From the NCBI GenBank assembly GCA_937887565.1, contig CALABS010000018.1:152639-216638 (forward strand): a stretch of 64,000 nt of DNA. Direction: 5' to 3'. Both the position numbers and the translations under genes were made by a program. This document shows, piece by piece, positions 1 to 7,555 of the stretch (its first letter is position 1; each line of letters begins with the position of its first letter). Below the pieces are notes generated by a model. It made no database searches. It worked only from the letters and a program-made list of their open reading frames with translations, and was not told the DNA's origin. This DNA comes from an uncultured Rhodospirillaceae bacterium (GTDB lineage Bacteria > Pseudomonadota > Alphaproteobacteria > Rhodospirillales > Magnetospirillaceae).

Positions 1-218
1 AGGGCCGACAGCAGCGATCCGCCCCACAGGGAATGGGCGATCACCGTGCGATGCTGAACCAATTGCTCGGCATGCTCGACGCTGAAATGGGTGGGATTGA
101 GATCGCCGGTGGCGACGCCGAACAACTCGACGTCCTCCGGGCGACAGGTCCGGACCAGCGTCGCCGAATCGCCGATCGCGATCTCGTCGAAGGTGCGGTT
201 CTCTAGCATCTCGACCAT
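1..218 (-). CDS. MaoC-like hydratase domain, probable bifunctional enoyl-CoA hydratase/phosphate acetyltransferase (partial)
   Basis: Only the first 72 or so codons lie in the window; the rest runs off the left edge. The start ATG at 218 follows an AAGGAG site six bases upstream. The protein begins MVEMLENRTFDEIAIGDSAT and contains ATGDLNPTHF, the hot-dog hydratase motif (A/S-G-D-x-N-P-x-H) of MaoC and R-specific enoyl-CoA hydratases, then IAHSLWGGSLLSA. This N-terminal pattern is what I know from fused MaoC-phosphotransacetylase (Pta/Ptb) proteins of alphaproteobacteria, so that is the likeliest full-length product. A stand-alone MaoC protein cannot be excluded because the C-terminal part is missing. 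Transcribed away from the SLAC1-type gene. Confidence 0.7.
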   Translation of the reverse strand, partial: MVEMLENRTFDEIAIGDSATLVRTCRPEDVELFGVATGDLNPTHFSVEHAEQLVQHRTVIAHSLWGGSLLSA

Positions 219-355
219 GGTCGTCTCCTTCCCGCGCCAAGGCGCCCCGCCATGCTGCGCTGCGGCATGATCACATTATCACGGATCGGATACAACGACC
301 GAACACCATCCTTCACCTTTTGGTCACCTCCTACCTCAAACGGAGAAGCATGGGG

Positions 356-379
356 GGAATGCACGGAACGCTGCACTCC
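356..379. promoter_or_regulatory. near-palindrome in divergent intergenic region
   Basis: GGAATGCA (356-363) and TGCACTCC (372-379) form an inverted repeat with 7 of 8 matching positions and an eight-base spacer. It sits 62 bases before the start of the SLAC1-type gene, in the 222-base gap between two divergent genes. It could be an operator or a chance hairpin; no regulator is implied by the sequence. Confidence 0.25.
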
Positions 380-440
380 ATCGGCCAAAAACTTTATTTA
401 AGTATCCCCTCATGTTTCCGCCCCCCGGAGAGGTCAATCC

Positions 441-1439
441 ATGAACCTGCCCCATCCCGCCGGCGCCGCGGCTCCCGCCGCCACGCATTGCGAAGGCGCC
501 CTGGCCCATGTTCCCATCACCATCTTCGCCACCGTCATGGGCGTCGCCGGCCTTGGGCTGGCCTGGCGGAAGGCGTCGTCGATCCTGGGCCTTCCGGCCG
601 TCGTCGGCGAAGCCATCCTGATCCTGGCCGCGGCCCTGTTCGTCGCCGTGTCAATCACCTACGTGCTGAAGTTCGTCCGCTTCCCGCAGGTGGTCAAGGG
701 CGAGTTGAACCATCCCATCCGCTCCAGCTTTTTCGCCACCTTTCCCATCTCGGTGCTGCTGCTGGCCACCGGGCTGCACCCCTATTCGCCGTCCGGCGCC
801 TTCGTCCTGTGGGTGGTCGGCGCCGTCGTGCAGCTGATGGTGACCATCCGCGTCTTCGCCCGCTGGATGATCCACAAGCAGGAGATCGCCCACGCCAATC
901 CCGCCTGGTTCATCCCGGTGGTGGGCAACATCATCGTCCCCATCCTGGGCGCCCGCCTGGGCCAGATGGACGTGTCGTGGTTCTTCTTCTCGGTCGGCAT
1001 CCTGTTCTGGATGCCGCTCTTGGCCATCGTGCTGAACCGGGTCATCTTCCACGACGACCTGCCGCCGCGCCTGGCGCCCACCCTGTTCATCCTGGTACCG
1101 CCGCCGGCCATCGGCTATCTGGCCTATGCCTCGCTGATCGGCGGCGAGGACCCGTTCGCGACCGTGCTGGTCAACGTGGCGCTGTTCACCACCCTGGTGC
1201 TGCTGGTGCAGGCGCCGCGCTTCGCCCGGCTGCCCTTCGCGGTGTCGTGGTGGGCCTTCACCTTCCCGCTGGACGCCGCCGCGCTGGCGGCGCTGGAGCA
1301 TGCCCATCATCAGCCCGGCAACTGGATGTACGCCGCCGCCGCGCCGGTGCTGCTGGGGCTGGCGACGGCGGTGGTGGCGGTGGTCCTGGCCCGCACGGCG
1401 GCCGGCACCATGAAGGGGACCCTGTTCGTCCCGGAATAG
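441..1439 (+). CDS. SLAC1/TehA-family anion channel-type membrane protein
   Basis: A 332-residue polytopic membrane protein with about ten hydrophobic segments between residues 25 and 320. Its length and alternating helix pattern, with a cytoplasmic loop KFVRFPQVVKGELNHPIRSS near residue 75, match the TDT/SLAC1 family (TehA, plant SLAC1, C4-dicarboxylate carriers), in which the HP-x-x-SSFFATFP-type stretch is conserved. These proteins move anions or small organic acids across the inner membrane; the substrate here is unknown. The ATG at 441 is preceded by GGAGAGG. It is probably a single-gene unit: the next gene begins 100 bases downstream with its own start signals. No TehB partner is adjacent, so tellurite resistance is not specifically supported. 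Confidence 0.8.
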   Translation: MNLPHPAGAAAPAATHCEGALAHVPITIFATVMGVAGLGLAWRKASSILGLPAVVGEAILILAAALFVAVSITYVLKFVRFPQVVKGELNHPIRSSFFATFPISVLLLATGLHPYSPSGAFVLWVVGAVVQLMVTIRVFARWMIHKQEIAHANPAWFIPVVGNIIVPILGARLGQMDVSWFFFSVGILFWMPLLAIVLNRVIFHDDLPPRLAPTLFILVPPPAIGYLAYASLIGGEDPFATVLVNVALFTTLVLLVQAPRFARLPFAVSWWAFTFPLDAAALAALEHAHHQPGNWMYAAAAPVLLGLATAVVAVVLARTAAGTMKGTLFVPE

Positions 1440-1538
1440 GGCTTTCGGAAATCCGAAGTCCCGCCCGGCCAACGGCTCGTTGCGGTGCACAATGCTCCGG
1501 AGTAGGTTTCCGTCGGGGAAACCGTGGAGTCCGGGGAA

Positions 1539-4253
1539 ATGAGCACCCGCAACCTGAAATGCCTGTTCCGCCCCGAATCCGTCGCGGTGATCGGGGCGAC
1601 CACCAAGGCCCGGGCGCCGGGCTCGGTGGTGATGGCCAACCTGCTGCGGTCGGGCTTCGCGGGACCGGTGATGCCGGTCACCGCCGAAGCCCGGTCGGTG
1701 GCCGGCGTGCTCGCCTATCCCGACGTGGCGAGCCTGCCGGTGGCTCCCGACCTGGCGCTGATCTGCACCCCCGCCGAGACGGTGCCCGGCATCATCTCGG
1801 CCCTGGGCGACAAGGGCACCCGCGCCGTCTGCATCATGACCCCGGCGCTCCAGCATGTCCGCGACGGCGAGGGCCGCACGGTCCTCGACGCCGCCAAGGC
1901 CGCCGCCAAGCCGTTCGGCATGCGCCTGCTGGGCCCCAATTCCATGGGCATCCTGGTCCCCGGCATCGGGCTCAACGCTTCCTTCGCGCCCGAGGACGCC
2001 CGGCCGGGCAAGCTGGCCTTCGTGTCGCAGTCGGGCGCCCTGTGCACGGCGGTCCTTGACTGGGCCTGCGCCAAGGGCATCGGGTTCTCCCATTTCATCC
2101 ACACCGGCGACACCGCCGAGGTGGGCTTCGGCGATATCCTCGACTACCTGGGCAGCGACCCCTACACCCGGGCCATCCTGCTCTATATCGAGACCATCGA
2201 CAAACGCCGCAACTTCATGTCGGCCGCCCGCGCCGCCGCCCGCAACAAGCCGATCCTGCTGATCAAGGCCGGCCGCTCGGCCGAGGGCGCGCGGGCCGCC
2301 AGTTCCCATACCGGCGCCCTGGCCGGATCGGACGCGGTGTTCGACGCCGCCATCCGCCGCTCGGGCATGCTGCGGGTCCAGGACATCGACGAGATCTTCG
2401 GCGCCGTCGAAACCCTGGCCCGCTCGCGGCCGCTCAAGGGGCAGCGGCTGGCGGTGCTGACCAATGGCGGCGGCATCGGCGTCATCGCCGCCGACGACCT
2501 GGCCGACGGCGGCGGCACCCTGGCCGAGCTGCCGGCCGAGGTGGTCGAGAAGCTGGACGCCCTGCTGCCGCCTAACTGGTCGCGCGGCAATCCGGTGGAC
2601 ATCGTCGGCGACGCCGACGGCGAGCGCTATGCCAAGGCGCTGTCCATCCTGCTGGACTGCAAGGCGGTGGACGCCGTCCTGGTCATGTATGCGCCGACCG
2701 CCATCTCGGACTCCGACGAGGTCGCCGACGCGGTGATCAAGGTGTTCAAGGAACGTGCCCGGGCCAACATCATGACCTGCTGGGTCGGCAACGAGAAGGT
2801 GGCCCATGCGCGGCGGATGTTCTCGGAGGCGGCGGTGCCCACCTTCGACACGCCGCGCGCCGCCGTGCAGGGCTTCCTGCATCTGGTGGAATACCGCCGC
2901 AACCAGAACATGCTGATGGAGGTGCCGCCCTCGGCGCCGTCCGAGTTCATTCCCGACACCCGCCTCGCCAAGGCCATCGTCTCGGCGGCGTTGGCGCGCG
3001 GCGAGACCATGCTGCGCGAACCCGAGGCCAAGGCGGTGCTGGAGGCCTATGGCATCCCCACCATCTCGACCCGGATCGCCAAGGACCCGGCCGAGGCCGG
3101 ACGGATCGCCAAGGATTTCGGCGGCCGGGTGGCGCTCAAAATCCTGTCCTCGGACATCGTCCACAAGTCGGATGTCGGCGGCGTGCAGCTGAATCTGGAC
3201 GGCGCCTTCGAGGTGGAAAAGGCCGCCAACGCCATGCTGGAACGGGTGAGCGCCACCTTCCCGTCGGCACGAATCGACGGCTTCACCGTCCAGCGCATGG
3301 CGGAACGCCGGGCCGGCACCCAGGAACTGATCGTCGGCGTCGCCACCGACCCCATCTTCGGGCCGGTGATCCTGTTCGGCCAGGGGGGCGTCGAGGTCGA
3401 GGTGGTCGGCGACCGGGCGGTGGCCCTGCCGCCACTCAACATGAACTTGGCCTCGGAACTGGTTGGACGCACGCGGGTATCCAAGCTGCTGATGGGCTAT
3501 CGCGGCCGGCCGCCGGCCAGTCTCGAGGCGCTGCACCTGACCCTGATGCAGGTGTCGCAACTGGCCGTGGACCTGCCCGAGGTCGTCGAGCTGGACATCA
3601 ACCCGCTGCTGTGCGACAGCCACGGCGTCATCGCCTTGGACGCCCGCATCAAGGTGTCCCCGGCCAAGCCCGGCACCGAGCACCTGGCCATCCGCCCCTA
3701 TCCCGAGGAGCTGGAGGAGTGCTTCCTGATGGGCGACGGACGGACGGTGATGATCCGCCCCCTCCGCCCCGAGGACGAGCCCAACCACCACGTCTTCGTG
3801 TCCAAGCTGACCCCCGAGGACATCCGTTTCCGCTTCTTCGGCCTGGTCCACGAGCTGCCGCATTCCGAGATGGCGCGGCTGACCCAGATCGACTACGACC
3901 GCGAGATGGCCTTCATCGGCGAGCTGACCCATCCCGACGGCACGCGCGAGACCCTGGGCGTGGTGCGAACCGTCACCGATTCCGAGAACGAGACCGCCGA
4001 ATTCGCGGTGGTGGTGCGATCCGACACCAAGGGCACCGGACTGGCCAAGCGCCTGCTGACCAAGATGATCGAATACTGCCGCACGCGCGGCACCGGCAAG
4101 ATCGTCGGCCAGGTGCTCAAGGACAACGTCCGCATGCTGAAATTCGTCGAGCATCTCGGCTTCCGGCAGGTCCGCACCGTCGACGGCGACATCGTCGAGG
4201 TCGAATACGACCTCAGCAAGCCGCCGGTCACCGAGCCCGAACCGGCGGGGTGA
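1539..4253 (+). CDS. Pat-like protein: ADP-forming acyl-CoA synthetase domains fused to GNAT acetyltransferase
   Basis: About 904 residues. The order is a CoA-binding Rossmann domain (1-130, SVAVIGATTK), a ligase domain with SSHTGALAGSD around residue 255-265, an ATP-grasp region (about 480-700, FGGRVALKILSSDIVHKSD), then a C-terminal GNAT domain (about 735-890) with the acetyl-CoA loop DTKGTGLAKRLL. This is the architecture of Pat/YfiQ lysine acetyltransferases that acetylate acetyl-CoA synthetase and other enzymes. His257 lies exactly where ADP-forming acetyl-CoA synthetases carry their phospho-histidine. The ATG at 1539 is chosen; a GTG at 1524 preceded by GGGGAA is an alternative that adds five residues. 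No neighbour gives a specific target. Confidence 0.85.
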   Translation: MSTRNLKCLFRPESVAVIGATTKARAPGSVVMANLLRSGFAGPVMPVTAEARSVAGVLAYPDVASLPVAPDLALICTPAETVPGIISALGDKGTRAVCIMTPALQHVRDGEGRTVLDAAKAAAKPFGMRLLGPNSMGILVPGIGLNASFAPEDARPGKLAFVSQSGALCTAVLDWACAKGIGFSHFIHTGDTAEVGFGDILDYLGSDPYTRAILLYIETIDKRRNFMSAARAAARNKPILLIKAGRSAEGARAASSHTGALAGSDAVFDAAIRRSGMLRVQDIDEIFGAVETLARSRPLKGQRLAVLTNGGGIGVIAADDLADGGGTLAELPAEVVEKLDALLPPNWSRGNPVDIVGDADGERYAKALSILLDCKAVDAVLVMYAPTAISDSDEVADAVIKVFKERARANIMTCWVGNEKVAHARRMFSEAAVPTFDTPRAAVQGFLHLVEYRRNQNMLMEVPPSAPSEFIPDTRLAKAIVSAALARGETMLREPEAKAVLEAYGIPTISTRIAKDPAEAGRIAKDFGGRVALKILSSDIVHKSDVGGVQLNLDGAFEVEKAANAMLERVSATFPSARIDGFTVQRMAERRAGTQELIVGVATDPIFGPVILFGQGGVEVEVVGDRAVALPPLNMNLASELVGRTRVSKLLMGYRGRPPASLEALHLTLMQVSQLAVDLPEVVELDINPLLCDSHGVIALDARIKVSPAKPGTEHLAIRPYPEELEECFLMGDGRTVMIRPLRPEDEPNHHVFVSKLTPEDIRFRFFGLVHELPHSEMARLTQIDYDREMAFIGELTHPDGTRETLGVVRTVTDSENETAEFAVVVRSDTKGTGLAKRLLTKMIEYCRTRGTGKIVGQVLKDNVRMLKFVEHLGFRQVRTVDGDIVEVEYDLSKPPVTEPEPAG

Positions 4254-4323
4254 CAAGGCCCTGGCGCCCGATCGGGGGCGGCCTTACACTTTCCCCGGGG
4301 ATTGCAACGATGCCGGGGGACCG

Positions 4324-6384
4324 ATGTCCGCAGTGACCACGCCGCATGTCTGGCGCTTCTTCCGCGCCGGGGGGTTCGACCAGGTGCGCCTCGAGACCGG
4401 CGCCGACATCCTGGCGCTCGACTCCCTCGACCAGAAGCTGTGGGTAGCCCTGGCCTGCCCCGCGTCGGGGCTGGAATTCGACCGCCGCACCCTCGACGTT
4501 CTGGACACCGACCGCGACGGCCGCATCCGCGCTGTCGAGATTCTCGACGCGGTCCGTTGGCTGCGCCGGGTTCTGCTCGATCCCGAGGAACTGGCGTGGG
4601 CCGGCGATTCGCTGCCGCTGGCCGCCATCGACGGCCAGACCCCCGAGGGATCGCGGGTCCTGGCCTCCGCCCGCCGCATCCTGGCCAATCTGGGGCGCGG
4701 GAACGACGCCGTCATCGCCTTGGCCGACACCCTCGACACCCAAAGGATCTTCGCCCAGACCCGGTTCAACGGCGACGGTATCGTCCCGGTCCGGGCGGCC
4801 GGCGACGCGGCCACCGCCGCCCTGATCGCCGACATCCTCCGCGGCCAGGGCGCCGAGACCGACCGCTCCGGCGAGCCGGGGATCGACCAGGCGCGCGCCG
4901 ATGCCTTCTTCGACGCCGTCGAGGCGACCGCGCGCTGGCTCGAGGAGGGCCGCGACATGCCGCCGCCGGACTCGGGGGCGGCGCTGGAGGCGGTGCGCGA
5001 GAAGATCGACGGCTTCTTCCTGCGCTGCCGGCTGGCGGGCTATTCCCAGGCGGCGGCCCAGGCCGTCAATCCGGCCGCCGACGTCTTCCTTCCGCTGGCC
5101 GGGCTTGGTTTCGCCGAAAGCCTGGACGCGGTCGAACCGCTGCCGCTGGCCGCCGTGGCGCCCTACGCCCAACTGCCGCTGGGCGATGGGCTCAACCCCG
5201 CCTGGGCCGACCGCATGGCCGCCTTCCGCGACCGGGTGGTCCAGCCGCTGCTGGGGCCCTGCCGGGACCTGAGCGGCGAACAGTGGGCCGACCTCAAGCA
5301 ACGCTTCGCGCGCCACGGCGAGTGGATGGCGCGGCGGCCCGACGCCGTGCTTGCCGGACTGGCGCCCGAACGCATCCTGGAGATCGCCGCCTCCGACGGA
5401 CGGGCGCGGATCGACGCGCTGATCGCCGAGGATCGGGCGGTGGCCGCCGAGACCGACGCCGTCGACGAGGTCACCAAGCTGCTGTTGCTCAAGCGCGACC
5501 TCTTCCGCCTGGTCAACAACTTCGTCAGCTTCGGCGACTTCTACGCCCGCCGCGACAAGGCCATCTTCCAGGCCGGCACCCTCTTTCTCGACGGCCGCGG
5601 CGCCGACCTCTGCATTCGGGTCGAGGACCCGGCCAAGCATGCGGCGCTGGCGACGCTGTCGCGAATCTTCCTGGTCTACTGCGACTGCCGGCGCCGGGGC
5701 AGCAACGAATCCTTCGCCATCGCCGCCGCCTTCACCGCCGGCGACGGCGACCAGTTGATGGTCGGGCGCAACGGCGTCTTCTACGACCGCTCGGGCCGCG
5801 ACTGGGACGCGACGGTGGTGAAGATCGTCGAGCATCCCATCAGCATCCGCCAGGCCTTCTGGTCCCCCTACCGCCAATTGGCCCGGTTCGTCGGCGAGCA
5901 GATCGAGAAGGTGGCGGCGGCCAAGGCCAAGGCCGTGCAGACCGACCTCCAGAAGGCGCCGGCCCAGGCCTTCGACGCCGGCAAGTTCGCCGGCATCTTC
6001 GCCGCCCTGGGCCTCGCCGTCGGCGCCATCGGGACCGCGATCGCCTCGGTGGTCACCGGCTTTCTGAACCTTGCGTGGTGGCAGATGCCGCTGGCCGTGG
6101 CCGGGCTGATGCTGGCGGTGTCGGGCCCGTCCATGGCGATCGCCGCCATGAAGCTGCGGCAGCGCAACCTCGCCCCGATCCTGGATGCCACCGGATGGGC
6201 GGTCAACGCCCGCGCCCGCATCAACATTCCCTTCGGCGGTTCGCTCACCGCCTTGGGGCGCCTGCCCAGGGGCGCCCGGCGATCGCTCAACGACCCCTAT
6301 GCCGAGGGCCGGAGCGCATGGATCTGGGGACTGGCCGCCGTCGCCGCCGCCATCATCGCCGCCGCCTGGCGGTTCATGCCCTGA
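4324..6384 (+). CDS. uncharacterised EF-hand protein with C-terminal membrane helices
   Basis: A 686-residue protein of no family I can name with confidence. Residues 61-72 (DTDRDGRIRAVE) are a textbook 12-residue EF-hand loop, with D61, D63, D65, G66, I68 and E72 in place; residues 147-153 (RFNGDGI) look like a second, degenerate loop. No signal peptide is visible. Two hydrophobic segments lie near residues 556-605 (KFAGIFAALGLAVGAIGTAI, then LAVAGLMLAVSGPSMAIAA), so the bulk is probably cytoplasmic and anchored near the C-terminus; another hydrophobic stretch (AAVAAAIIAAAW) ends the protein. A role in calcium sensing or structural calcium binding is inference. It starts 70 bases after the Pat-like gene, so cotranscription is possible. 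Confidence 0.6.
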   Translation: MSAVTTPHVWRFFRAGGFDQVRLETGADILALDSLDQKLWVALACPASGLEFDRRTLDVLDTDRDGRIRAVEILDAVRWLRRVLLDPEELAWAGDSLPLAAIDGQTPEGSRVLASARRILANLGRGNDAVIALADTLDTQRIFAQTRFNGDGIVPVRAAGDAATAALIADILRGQGAETDRSGEPGIDQARADAFFDAVEATARWLEEGRDMPPPDSGAALEAVREKIDGFFLRCRLAGYSQAAAQAVNPAADVFLPLAGLGFAESLDAVEPLPLAAVAPYAQLPLGDGLNPAWADRMAAFRDRVVQPLLGPCRDLSGEQWADLKQRFARHGEWMARRPDAVLAGLAPERILEIAASDGRARIDALIAEDRAVAAETDAVDEVTKLLLLKRDLFRLVNNFVSFGDFYARRDKAIFQAGTLFLDGRGADLCIRVEDPAKHAALATLSRIFLVYCDCRRRGSNESFAIAAAFTAGDGDQLMVGRNGVFYDRSGRDWDATVVKIVEHPISIRQAFWSPYRQLARFVGEQIEKVAAAKAKAVQTDLQKAPAQAFDAGKFAGIFAALGLAVGAIGTAIASVVTGFLNLAWWQMPLAVAGLMLAVSGPSMAIAAMKLRQRNLAPILDATGWAVNARARINIPFGGSLTALGRLPRGARRSLNDPYAEGRSAWIWGLAAVAAAIIAAAWRFMP

Positions 6385-7555
6385 CCTTCACGACCCCCGC
6401 CGCCACCGCCGCCACCGCCAGCAGCGCGGCCGCCGTCAGCGGGTCCTGGAGGCGGTCGGGGGCGACCAGCAGCAGCGCCCCCATGGCCGCCATCATGGTC
6501 CCGGCGCCGGCCTTGAGCGCCCGCCCCTCGCCCTCGGCAAGCTTGCGGCGGCCCAGCGTGACCACGAACGCGGCGACGATGGCCGCCAAGGGCAGCACGT
6601 AGACCAGGTTATAGAATGCCAGCCACACCCAATGCGGCCCGTCGGGGCCGAGCCGCAGCGTCAGCAGGCGGGTGTAGACCATGGGAAAGCCGGCGGTGCA
6701 CAGCAGCTCGTAGGCATTGGCGACCACCGCCAGCACGACGGTCCCGGCCAAGGCCGCCCAGCCGGAGCGGGCCGCGACCAGGCCCCGCATGCGCTCGAAC
6801 AGTCCGGCCCGCGCCGCCTTGGGGATGGACAGGCTGGCCCCGCCCAATGCCGGCACGATCGCATCCTTGAGGTCGAGCAGGCCGATGGCGAGCGCCAACA
6901 GCCCGGCCGCCGCCGTCACCCAGGGCAGCGCCGACGCCACCAGGAACAGCGTCAGCCACGCCGTCATGAAGGCGAAATAGGCCAGCCCCGACACGGCGAC
7001 GAAGGTTCCCCCCACCATGGCCATGCGCGTCCGGCCACGCGCGTTGACCATCAGGCTGAGCAGCGACAGCAACACGAAGAAAGCGCAGGGATTGAACGAA
7101 TCGGCGGCGGCCAGGACCACGGTGAGCAACGGCAGCGACAGGGCGGCGGCATCCACCGGCCCCAGCCAGGGAAGCGCCAGCGGTTCGGGAGTCGAACCGG
7201 CGCCGCCGGCATGGCAGGCGTCCAGGCGGCTGGCCAGCGTCATTCCGGTGGAGCGGGAATAGCCCACATGCATCTCGCCGCAGAACAGGAACGCCGGGAC
7301 ATAGGCGGCCACCTGTCCCATCCGGGCGGCCTCGGCCTCGTAGCGGGCGGCATTGGCGGGGTCCGAGACCTCCAGCCAGCGCACATCCAGCCAAGGCCGC
7401 CGCCCGGCGAGGGCCTCGACCACCGGCCGCGCCTCCTCGCAATGGGGGCAGGTACGCGAGAAGAACACCAGCATCTCCACCCGCTCGGCGGCCATGGCCA
7501 CGGCCGGCGCCAGCAGCAGCGCCACCAGCGCCGCGATGACGAAGCGCCCCCTCAC
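6374..7555 (-). CDS. thioredoxin-like/DsbD-like membrane thiol oxidoreductase
   Basis: A 393-residue protein starting at a GTG (7555) that overlaps the stop of the P-type ATPase gene as GTGA. Residues 1-22 are a Sec signal peptide ending AVAMA. A periplasmic thioredoxin-fold domain follows with the active-site motif CPHC (FFSRTCPHCEEA), then from about residue 140 a polytopic membrane domain containing NPCAFFVLLSLLSLM and a second cysteine in ELLCTAGFP. The paired membrane cysteines and the NPC motif are hallmarks of the CcdA/DsbD electron-relay family, which carries reducing power from cytoplasmic thioredoxin to the periplasm. The order thioredoxin-then-membrane is reversed relative to the C-terminal thioredoxin domain of DsbD. 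It overlaps the convergent EF-hand gene by 11 bases. Confidence 0.75.
   Translation of the reverse strand: MRGRFVIAALVALLLAPAVAMAAERVEMLVFFSRTCPHCEEARPVVEALAGRRPWLDVRWLEVSDPANAARYEAEAARMGQVAAYVPAFLFCGEMHVGYSRSTGMTLASRLDACHAGGAGSTPEPLALPWLGPVDAAALSLPLLTVVLAAADSFNPCAFFVLLSLLSLMVNARGRTRMAMVGGTFVAVSGLAYFAFMTAWLTLFLVASALPWVTAAAGLLALAIGLLDLKDAIVPALGGASLSIPKAARAGLFERMRGLVAARSGWAALAGTVVLAVVANAYELLCTAGFPMVYTRLLTLRLGPDGPHWVWLAFYNLVYVLPLAAIVAAFVVTLGRRKLAEGEGRALKAGAGTMMAAMGALLLVAPDRLQDPLTAAALLAVAAVAAGVVKVRA

Noticed and set aside
651..4256. A very long open frame on the minus strand opposite the TehA-type and Pat-like genes
   Set aside because: It is antisense to two well-supported genes, has low-complexity histidine/glycine/arginine-rich translation, and lacks family motifs; such shadows are expected at this GC content.
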